A program made the position numbers and the translations under genes. This document shows, one piece after another, positions 1 to 5,232 of a stretch of 6,888 bases of DNA (positions are counted from its first letter, which is position 1; each line of letters begins with the position of its first letter). A model generated the notes under the pieces. It had not been told where the DNA came from, did no database searches, and saw only the letters and a program-made list of their open reading frames with translations. Origin of the DNA: Candidatus Woesearchaeota archaeon (GTDB lineage Archaea; Nanobdellota; Nanobdellia; Woesearchaeales; GW2011-AR9); assembly GCA_013204355.1 (NCBI GenBank), contig JABMOA010000018.1:1-6888 (forward strand), in the 5' to 3' direction.

Positions 1-1
1 G

Positions 2-1513
2 GATGTAATGAGAGTGGAGTTGGAATCTTTGGAAAAACAGAAGTCTGAAGTATTACAAAAGAAATCATTGTTACAAGAACGTGTGCAACAATTACAACAG
101 AATATGATGAAGGAGAAGCAAGAGATTCGTCAATTGGAAGAACAGACATCTGTGTTTAATCTTAAAGAAGAATTGTTGATCGGGTTGAAGGAGAAAGTTG
201 ATGCAGGAAATGTCTTAGAAGAAAAGAAGAAAGAGTTGGATGAGAATTATACGAAGATTTCTTCAGAGGTTTCTAAGCATCAAATGTTGTTAGATCAATC
301 TAAACAATTACAACAAAAGATATTGTTGCTTGAAGAATGTCCAATGTGTTTACAGAATGTAACGCATGACCATAAATCTAAAATTTCTTTAGTTGAAAAT
401 GGAAAAGTTTCAAATGCAGAAAGAAATTTGGATAATTTAAATATTAAAAAAATTGGAGTCTTAAATCTACAACAACAAATTACAACACAAATTCAAGAAT
501 GGAATTTACAAAAGAATTTGTTCACAAAAACTGAAGTTGAATTATTTCAATTAAAGGAAAGGAAGAATTTGTTGGATGTGAAGAAGGAGGGTATTAAAAC
601 TTTAATTATGAAAAATAATGCATTGATGCAAGATTTTTCAGTTGTAAACGCTGTGGATGTGGGTGAATTGCAAATACGAATTAAAGAGAATCAAGAAAAG
701 ATGCAGATGATTTTACAACAGGAACATATGCAACAACAAATTACATTAATTGGAAAGCAAAGAGAGAGTTTAATGCAAGAGTTAACGATCTTACAAGATG
801 AATTAACATTGATAGAACAGCAGTTTTCTTTGAAACAGGATTTAACTGATGTTGTGAAGAAAAGAAGGTTAGGGTTGCAAGAAATTCAAGAAAAGGAGAA
901 GACACTAACAGTTGAGGAAGTACGTTTGAAAACAAGTATTCTAAATTGTGACAATCAGGAAAATGAGTTGAGTCTTCAAATTGTAAGATTCAAAAAAATG
1001 GAAGTTGAGTTGAAAGGTAATCAAGATTTGTATAGATGGTTGGATGGATTCTTTATGCCATTAATGTATACAATTGAGAAACATGTCATGATTCACATTC
1101 ATAATTTATTTAATCAATTATTTCAGGAATGGTTTGATATTTTAATTGAGGATGATCAAATTACAGCTAGGATTGATGATACATTTTCTCCAATGATTGA
1201 GCAAAATGGATATGATGTTTCGTTTAGAAACTTAAGTGGTGGCGAGAAAACATCTGCTGCACTTGCATATCGTTTGGCGTTGAATCGCGTCATTAATGAT
1301 GTTGTGCATCAGATTAAGACAAAGGATTTACTTATTTTAGATGAGCCAACAGATGGATTCAGTTCACAGCAGTTGGATAAGGTTCGGGATGTTTTGGAGA
1401 AGCTTAATTTACGGCAAACTGTGATTGTTTCACATGAATCTAAGATTGAAAGTTTCGTGGAACATGTGATTATGGTGAGAAAAGAAGGGCATGTGAGTAA
1501 TGTATATTCTTAA
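2..1513 (+). CDS. rad50: Rad50 DNA repair ATPase, 3' part (5' end outside window)
   Basis: This is the C-terminal part of an SMC-type ATPase that works with Mre11 in double-strand-break end processing. The frame is open to the left edge, so the ATG at 8 is probably an internal methionine and the N-terminal ATPase half (Walker A, outgoing coil) lies outside. Numbering from that Met: a Gln/Glu/Lys-rich coiled coil (1-108), the zinc-hook CxxC (CPMC, 111-114), a returning coiled coil to about 340, then the C-terminal ATPase lobe. That lobe has the ABC signature LSGGEK (409-414), Walker B LLILDEPTDGF with D445/E446, and the switch histidine in VSHES. The hook separates Rad50 from ordinary SMC proteins; bacterial SbcC is the close relative, and the archaeal context favours Rad50. 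The D-loop reads DGFSSQQ after DEPT where many ABC ATPases have a Leu-Asp pair. An mre11 gene would be expected just upstream but cannot be seen. No strong T-run follows the stop codon. Confidence 0.93.
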   Translation, partial: DVMRVELESLEKQKSEVLQKKSLLQERVQQLQQNMMKEKQEIRQLEEQTSVFNLKEELLIGLKEKVDAGNVLEEKKKELDENYTKISSEVSKHQMLLDQSKQLQQKILLLEECPMCLQNVTHDHKSKISLVENGKVSNAERNLDNLNIKKIGVLNLQQQITTQIQEWNLQKNLFTKTEVELFQLKERKNLLDVKKEGIKTLIMKNNALMQDFSVVNAVDVGELQIRIKENQEKMQMILQQEHMQQQITLIGKQRESLMQELTILQDELTLIEQQFSLKQDLTDVVKKRRLGLQEIQEKEKTLTVEEVRLKTSILNCDNQENELSLQIVRFKKMEVELKGNQDLYRWLDGFFMPLMYTIEKHVMIHIHNLFNQLFQEWFDILIEDDQITARIDDTFSPMIEQNGYDVSFRNLSGGEKTSAALAYRLALNRVINDVVHQIKTKDLLILDEPTDGFSSQQLDKVRDVLEKLNLRQTVIVSHESKIESFVEHVIMVRKEGHVSNVYS

Positions 1514-1552
1514 ATAGGTGTGGTAGACTTTATGTTTTAGAATGGAAATGGT

Positions 1553-1560
1553 TTTATAAG
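1553..1560 (+). promoter_or_regulatory. Archaeal TATA box for the 190-aa protein/PIN-PhoH unit
   Basis: TTTATAAG is centred about 25.5 bp upstream of the ATG at 1582, with a purine-rich stretch (GGAAATGG) just before it as a possible BRE. The spacing predicts transcription starting at or next to the ATG, that is, a leaderless mRNA. The 68-bp gap after rad50 and this box suggest that the downstream pair has its own promoter. Confidence 0.6.
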
Positions 1561-1581
1561 GAATTTGTTAACCTTTAATTA

Positions 1582-2154
1582 ATGGCAATTGATACAGTTC
1601 TTGATTTTAATGAAGAAAAAATATTAACACATTATCAAAGAAGTTTACGTGTTCCTTTAAGTTGTACGATTAAACGATTAGAAAACCCAGAAGTGAGGTT
1701 AGATAACAATGAACCTTATAGAATGGATAATGAATCTTTAGGAATCTTATATGCTGCAATTATAGAATCAAGTACTTCTAGAACGTCACCTGGAAAAAAA
1801 CAAGGAAATGCATCACATTTTGGAGAGAGTGCTTTACAAGAATTGGAAAAAACATTTCAAATGTATTCTCGTGGTGCTCTTGCACGATTTCAATTGAAAT
1901 TAGAATTACGCCATTTTAACCGCGAGGGATTAAAAGAAAATTATACAAACAGAATTTTTGTGCCAGACGTTTTTTATGAGGGATCATTAGAGTCAAATGT
2001 TTCCAAGTGTGCACAAAACAAAAATTTTGAGAAAATTGGACAGGCGTTAAGAAAAGGCGCAGAATCTTATTTTGATCTTACAGTTAAAAAAAATATGCCC
2101 CATTATAGATTTGCTGCGGAATATAAATCAATTAATGATGCATTAAAGAGATGA
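1582..2154 (+). CDS. Uncharacterised 190-aa soluble protein, first gene of PIN-PhoH operon
   Basis: I do not recognise this family. The product is 190 aa, rich in charged residues, with no signal peptide, no membrane segment and no Cys-pair metal site. Visible stretches are an N-terminal part (1-50) with RVPLSCTIKRLE, a polar Ser/Thr/Gly/Lys-rich segment around 62-80 (ESSTSRTSPGKKQGNASHFG) that looks like a flexible loop, and a C-terminal part of apparent helices (GESALQELEKTFQMYSRGA, NFEKIGQALRKGAESYF). The ATG is supported by a TATA box 26 bp upstream, so translation is probably leaderless. It ends 4 nt before the PIN-PhoH start, so the two are almost certainly cotranscribed and perhaps translationally coupled. 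Its coding nature is supported by a long uninterrupted frame, this spacing and base use like its neighbours. The position ahead of a PIN-PhoH gene resembles the small antitoxin gene ahead of mycobacterial phoH2, but this protein is larger and no sequence similarity can be claimed. Confidence 0.82.
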   Translation: MAIDTVLDFNEEKILTHYQRSLRVPLSCTIKRLENPEVRLDNNEPYRMDNESLGILYAAIIESSTSRTSPGKKQGNASHFGESALQELEKTFQMYSRGALARFQLKLELRHFNREGLKENYTNRIFVPDVFYEGSLESNVSKCAQNKNFEKIGQALRKGAESYFDLTVKKNMPHYRFAAEYKSINDALKR

Positions 2155-2158
2155 ATAG

Positions 2159-3493
2159 ATGGTAGGAGAAATTCACAATTATATTCTAGATACAAATGTA
2201 TTAATTGGCAATCCTGATGCAATCCATACCTTTGATGGAAATAATATTTACCTTCCAATCACAGTAATTAGAGAATTAGATAAATTAAAAAAAGGAACTG
2301 GAGAAGTTGCATTTTCTGCACGGGAAGCTTTGAGAAACATAGGTAAATTAACAGATAATGTACAACCTGATGAGATTCAAGAAGGAATTAAATTAGGGGA
2401 TGGAAGTACGTTTTATCTTTGTGATGAAAAGAAGAGATCAGAATATGGTGATGATGATATTTTAGATCTTGCAGAAAAAATAAAAAATGAGCATAAAAAT
2501 CAAAAAACCGTCCTAGTTTCAAAAGATACAGCTGTTCGGATTCGTGCGAAAAGTAGAGGTATTTTTTCAGAGGATTATTTTCATGATAAAGCTCAAGTTG
2601 ATTTTGATGAAATGTTTTCCATACAAGATCAATTTACACTTCCAGATGAGAGTTTAGCTAATATGTTTTCTGGATCTAAAGATGGAAAACCAAATATCAT
2701 TGAAATTCCCGAATCATTAGAAGGTAGAGTTCAACAGAACCAATATTTTGAAATTTTATCAAATGATGCTTCATATAGGCTACATGTGAAAGTAAAAGGA
2801 ACACAATTAGTGTCTTTAAGTAATAATAGACGTACACAAATAGAAGGTATTAAGGCACGAAATTCACGACAATTATATTTATTAGATGCATGTTTAGATC
2901 AAGAAGTTCCAATTGTAAATGGTTTAGGGAGAGCAGGAACAGGAAAAACTTTAATGGCTATTATTGCAGGTCTGAATCAAATAAATCATCTTAATGAAAA
3001 ATATGAGAGGATAATGGTTTTCCGGCCCTTGGTTGATGCTGGCTCCAGCGAAATCGGATTTCTTCCTGGCAGAGTTGAAGACAAAATTGGACCTTATTTT
3101 GGTGCAATTAAAAATTTAGTTGATTTTGTTTTAAAGGGACCAGGGACTCAAACATTATTAGCTGAAGAAAAATTAATTTTCAATCCACCAAATTATTTGA
3201 GGGGAGACACAGTTAATAACACTTACATTATTGTTGATGAAGCTCAAAATTTTACGAATGCAGAACTTCGTTTGATAGGAACAAGAATGGGACAAAATTG
3301 TAAGATGGTTACAGTAGGAGATCCTTTCCAATCAGATTTGCGTTTTAACAATGATGAACGAGATAATGCATTAACAAAGGCAACTGCTTATTTCAAAAAC
3401 CTTAAAAAACCCACTGAACGGGCATTGTTTGCATACGTTGTTCTCAATGAAGTTGAGCGAAGTAAAAGTGCGGCAGTGTGGGGTAAATTTTAA
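2159..3493 (+). CDS. PIN domain-PhoH ATPase fusion protein (YlaK/PhoH2 type)
   Basis: This 444-aa protein joins an N-terminal PIN nuclease domain to a C-terminal PhoH-type P-loop ATPase, the COG1875 layout. The PIN domain (about 5-135) opens with YILDTNVLI (D11, N13), has acidic E39/D41 in VIRELDKLKK, a D98-D100/D103 cluster and D123 in VLVSKDTAVR, so the metal-binding acids look intact. A linker of about 100 residues follows. The PhoH domain starts near 230 and has Walker A GRAGTGKT (257-264), the FRPLVDAGSSEIGFLPG segment, Walker B YIIVDEAQN (D360, E361), GDPFQSD (387-393) and a terminal VERSK motif typical of the family. Characterised mycobacterial PhoH2 proteins couple sequence-specific RNase and RNA helicase activities; a similar role in RNA cleavage or turnover is inferred here. 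The ATG lies 4 nt after the preceding stop with only a weak purine tract (AAAGAGATG) before it. T-runs follow the stop codon. Confidence 0.93.
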   Translation: MVGEIHNYILDTNVLIGNPDAIHTFDGNNIYLPITVIRELDKLKKGTGEVAFSAREALRNIGKLTDNVQPDEIQEGIKLGDGSTFYLCDEKKRSEYGDDDILDLAEKIKNEHKNQKTVLVSKDTAVRIRAKSRGIFSEDYFHDKAQVDFDEMFSIQDQFTLPDESLANMFSGSKDGKPNIIEIPESLEGRVQQNQYFEILSNDASYRLHVKVKGTQLVSLSNNRRTQIEGIKARNSRQLYLLDACLDQEVPIVNGLGRAGTGKTLMAIIAGLNQINHLNEKYERIMVFRPLVDAGSSEIGFLPGRVEDKIGPYFGAIKNLVDFVLKGPGTQTLLAEEKLIFNPPNYLRGDTVNNTYIIVDEAQNFTNAELRLIGTRMGQNCKMVTVGDPFQSDLRFNNDERDNALTKATAYFKNLKKPTERALFAYVVLNEVERSKSAAVWGKF

Positions 3494-3495
3494 TA

Positions 3496-3520
3496 TTTTT
3501 TTCTTGAAAGATTATTTTTT
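3496..3520 (+). terminator. Oligo-T terminator after PIN-PhoH
   Basis: Two T-runs (T7 at 3496-3502 and T6 at 3515-3520) follow the PIN-PhoH stop codon almost at once. Oligo-T tracts without a required GC hairpin are the usual archaeal intrinsic termination signal, so this probably ends the plus-strand operon. Confidence 0.5.
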
Positions 3521-3534
3521 CTTGAAAGATTATT
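3497..3534. repeat. 18-bp tandem duplication, two copies
   Basis: The 20-mer TTTTTTCTTGAAAGATTATT occurs at 3497-3516 and again, identically, at 3515-3534, giving a period of 18 bp with two copies. It sits in the convergent intergenic gap and doubles the T-run that ends PIN-PhoH transcription. It is most simply a slippage or unequal-recombination product. Confidence 0.85.
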
Positions 3535-3535
3535 A

Positions 3536-3566
3536 ATTGAAAATCAATCAAAAAATAATATTTTTT
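3536..3566. terminator. Bidirectional hairpin/T-run terminator between convergent genes
   Basis: Two small palindromes lie back to back: ATTGA-AAA-TCAAT (3536-3548) and AAAAAAT-AAT-ATTTTTT (3550-3566). The second gives a T6 run on both strands. It lies between the PIN-PhoH stop (plus) and the DUF1385 stop (minus, 3579), so it can end transcription from both sides. The stems are pure A-T and weak; the T-runs probably matter more than the folding. Confidence 0.45.
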
Positions 3567-3578
3567 AATTATTAAAAT

Positions 3579-4403
3579 TTAATCTACAACAGCTTTCAAT
3601 GCTTTAATAGAAACTTCTAATTGTTTGTCACTAGGTTCATTGGTTGTGATTCTTTGTAACCATAACCCTGGTGCGATTAATATTTTTACGATTGCATTCT
3701 TGTGATATTTCCCAGAAAGTTTGATTAGTTCATATCCTGTTCCTGCGAGAACTGGTAGTAAGAGTAGTCTTCCTATAAATTTCATAAGGAATGATCCTGG
3801 AATTAATGTAAATAGGAATATTGATAATAGGAGTACAATGAAAATAAAAGTAGTTCCACATCTTGGATGGAAACGTGTGTATTTTCGTACGTTCTCTACA
3901 GTTAATGGTTGTTTTTCTTCATAGCAATAAATTGCTTTATGTTCTGCACCGTGATATGAGAATAATGTTTTTACATCTTTCATCATGGAGATTAATAATA
4001 AGTATCCTACAAATAATCCTACTCTGAATACACCATCTAAGATGTCAAACCATGTTCCATTTGGTGCAAGATATTTTGCAGAAAGAAATGGAATTAATAC
4101 AAAAATGACTGCTGATGCTAAGAATGATAATGATACGGTTGTAATAACTTCTTTTTTGGAGAGTTTTTCTTCCACACCAAGGTTTTGGTTACTACTCCAA
4201 ATTAGCGCACGAACACCATCATATAATGTGTATCCTAATCCTACAATACCACGAATAAAGAATTTATTGAAAATTTTTGGAAATTTAGAATTTTTTTCTT
4301 CTTTTACTTTGATGGTTCCATCAGGTAAACGTACTGCTACTGCGAAACGTTCTTTATTCCGCATCATCACGCCTTCTATAACTGCTTGTCCGCCTACATC
4401 CAT
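3579..4403 (-). CDS. DUF1385 family membrane protein (YqhQ-like)
   Basis: A 274-aa protein of the DUF1385/COG3872 family, of which Bacillus subtilis YqhQ is a member. Its biochemical role is not settled; the COG label is 'predicted metal-dependent enzyme'. The N-terminus MDVGGQAVIEGVMMR (1-15) is the family hallmark. About four membrane segments follow: near 88-110, 124-141, 185-206 and 209-227. Between the second and third lies the conserved polar loop with HGAEHK (151-156) and FHPRCGTT (178-185), whose His/Glu/Cys residues are candidate metal ligands. The C-terminal QRITTNEPSDKQLEVSIKAL segment also fits the family. The longest frame begins at 4472, but that adds 23 unrelated residues. The ATG at 4403 is preferred because homologues start there and a TATA box lies 26 bp upstream, implying a leaderless mRNA. 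It converges with PIN-PhoH and diverges from the Nudix gene. The family is best known from bacteria, so transfer is possible. Confidence 0.92.
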   Translation of the reverse strand: MDVGGQAVIEGVMMRNKERFAVAVRLPDGTIKVKEEKNSKFPKIFNKFFIRGIVGLGYTLYDGVRALIWSSNQNLGVEEKLSKKEVITTVSLSFLASAVIFVLIPFLSAKYLAPNGTWFDILDGVFRVGLFVGYLLLISMMKDVKTLFSYHGAEHKAIYCYEEKQPLTVENVRKYTRFHPRCGTTFIFIVLLLSIFLFTLIPGSFLMKFIGRLLLLPVLAGTGYELIKLSGKYHKNAIVKILIAPGLWLQRITTNEPSDKQLEVSIKALKAVVD

Positions 4404-4425
4404 ATAGTGATATTTTGGTTGGATG

Positions 4426-4433
4426 TTTATAAA
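4426..4433 (-). promoter_or_regulatory. TATA box for DUF1385 gene
   Basis: TTTATAAA on the minus strand is centred 26.5 bp before the ATG at 4403, the spacing expected if transcription starts at the start codon. The box lies inside the longer open frame, which argues that codons upstream of 4403 are not translated. The motif is palindromic, so direction is set by its flanks and by the gene. Confidence 0.65.
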
Positions 4434-4478
4434 AGTATCCCTATAGGAAAGGAAAATTCTGCTATTCACCAAATTAAG

Positions 4479-4487
4479 AGGTAAAAA
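4479..4487. repeat. Left 9-bp target-site duplication of the inserted element
   Basis: AGGTAAAAA abuts the left inverted repeat (GGCTCG...). An identical copy abuts the right end at 4618-4626. This is the pattern left when a transposase makes a staggered 9-bp cut. Confidence 0.75.
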
Positions 4488-4617
4488 GGCTCGTAGAAAC
4501 CTTTAATAATTTTGTATTAGGGCACGGCATCTTTCATGAGAATAACCTTGTTATCCTCATATGCCTCGTCTACGACAGGGCGCTAATACAAAAGATAAAG
4601 ATGGTTTCTACAGAGCC
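4488..4617. mobile_element. 130-bp MITE-like element with terminal inverted repeats
   Basis: This is a non-coding foldback element. The left end GGCTCGTAGAAACC (4488-4501) pairs with GGTTTCTACAGAGCC (4603-4617) over 14 bp with one unpaired A (4612). After a diverged spacer, TTTTGTATTAG (4510-4520) pairs perfectly with CTAATACAAAA (4583-4593). The terminal inverted repeats are therefore about 33-35 bp and imperfect. The centre holds another hairpin: GGCAT/ATGCC (4526-4530 with 4561-4565), ATGAG/CTCAT (4536-4540 with 4556-4560) and ATAAC/GTTAT (4542-4546 with 4550-4554). Identical 9-bp repeats AGGTAAAAA flank it exactly. No open frame of useful length lies inside, so a transposase would have to act in trans from a full-length IS element elsewhere. 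The parent IS family cannot be assigned from these ends. The alternative is a structured non-coding RNA; the exact flanking duplication favours insertion. Confidence 0.72.
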
Positions 4618-4626
4618 AGGTAAAAA
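4618..4626. repeat. Right 9-bp target-site duplication of the inserted element
   Basis: AGGTAAAAA starts directly after the final GAGCC of the right inverted repeat and matches 4479-4487 at all nine positions. Removing 4488-4626 would restore an uninterrupted A/T-rich divergent promoter region of about 120 bp. Confidence 0.75.
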
Positions 4627-4632
4627 GAATAT

Positions 4633-4640
4633 TTTATAAA
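4633..4640 (+). promoter_or_regulatory. TATA box for Nudix gene
   Basis: TTTATAAA is centred 26.5 bp before the ATG at 4663, with the purine-rich AAAAAGAATAT before it as a possible BRE. The spacing predicts a leaderless transcript. The box begins only 7 bp beyond the right target duplication, so the insertion replaced everything upstream of the likely BRE. Because the box is palindromic, weak transcription toward the inserted element is also possible. Confidence 0.65.
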
Positions 4641-4662
4641 TAAAACTGTTCTCAAAAAAAAT

Positions 4663-5232
4663 ATGAGTGATGAGATATTAGACATATTCAATGAAATATG
4701 GGAAAAAATAGGTGAAGCACACATAGAAGAAGTCCATACAAAAGGGTTGTTACATCAAACATGTTCCTTAATGTTGTTTAAAGATGAAACTAAAAAAGAA
4801 ATATTGATTCAACAACGTTCTTCTATTATGAGAACATTCCCATTTAAATGGCAAAATGCTGCGGGGGGTCATATTGAAGTTGGAAATACAATTCACAAAG
4901 GAATGTGGAAAGAAATTCAAGAAGAATTATTCGCTCATGGGAGAGTTCCTTCATTTTCTCTTCGTAAATTATCTGTATTTTATCACCAAGACTCATCTAC
5001 AAATAAAGAAATCATGCATTTATTTGAAGGAATATATCCTGGACCTTTTGACATTGGAGATGAATTAGAAACAATTGAATGGATCTCTTGGGAAAAATTA
5101 TTAGATGAATTAAAGAAAAACTCAGATAAATATACCCCTATAATGCATGCAATTATTGAAAAATATAAAAAAGAAAACTATGATATTCTAAAAAAAACTT
5201 CCCAATCCAGTCTGCTTTCCTTGACCCAATAA
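4663..5232 (+). CDS. Nudix hydrolase, IPP-isomerase-like group
   Basis: A 189-aa cytoplasmic protein of the Nudix superfamily, whose members cleave nucleoside diphosphates linked to another moiety or, in one branch, isomerise isopentenyl diphosphate. The segment HTKGLLHQTCSLMLF, then ILIQQRSSIMRTFPFKWQNAAGGH, is the pattern of the IPP-isomerase-like Nudix group. The Nudix box spans residues 69-88: G69, then N75 where the consensus has Glu, K83 where it has Arg, and E84-I85-Q86-E87-E88, so the metal-binding glutamates are kept. A C-terminal helix and a polar tail (KKTSQSSLLSLTQ) end the protein. Archaea usually use a type 2, FMN-dependent IPP isomerase, so the substrate here should not be assumed to be IPP. 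The ATG is supported by a TATA box 26 bp upstream. The last 45 bp overlap the antisense end of polB. Calling it a Nudix protein is secure; the substrate is unknown. Confidence 0.9.
   Translation: MSDEILDIFNEIWEKIGEAHIEEVHTKGLLHQTCSLMLFKDETKKEILIQQRSSIMRTFPFKWQNAAGGHIEVGNTIHKGMWKEIQEELFAHGRVPSFSLRKLSVFYHQDSSTNKEIMHLFEGIYPGPFDIGDELETIEWISWEKLLDELKKNSDKYTPIMHAIIEKYKKENYDILKKTSQSSLLSLTQ
5159..5172 (-). terminator. Possible oligo-T terminator for polB, inside the Nudix gene
   Basis: Read on the minus strand, TTTTTTATATTTTT lies 16 nt beyond the polB stop codon (TAG, 5188-5190). It resembles an archaeal oligo-T terminator, but it coincides with Lys codons of the Nudix C-terminal helix in an AT-rich genome, so it may be only codon use. 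Confidence 0.35.

Noticed and set aside
8..1513. A complete short SMC-like protein starting at the ATG at 8
   Set aside because: The frame is open to the edge, and the fragment has signature and Walker B motifs but no Walker A, as expected for the second half of Rad50.
3721..4407. Open frames on the plus strand opposite DUF1385 (67 and 140 aa)
   Set aside because: They are antisense shadows of a well-supported gene, with no recognisable motif and no promoter of their own.
4404..4472. N-terminal extension of the DUF1385 frame (23 residues)
   Set aside because: The extra residues do not resemble the family, whose members begin at the VGGQAVIEGVMM block. A TATA box sits inside the extension, 26 bp before the internal ATG.
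4488..4617. tRNA, 5S rRNA, SRP RNA, RNase P RNA or C/D-box guide RNA
   Set aside because: No T-loop GTTC-type motif, no SRP helix 8 or RNase P core motifs, and no paired C and D boxes were found on either strand. The exact 9-bp flanking repeats point to an insertion.
4663..5232. Naming the Nudix gene as IPP isomerase (idi)
   Set aside because: Similarity is to the broad IPP-isomerase-like Nudix group. Archaea generally use a different type 2 enzyme, and isomerase-specific residues were not clearly identified.
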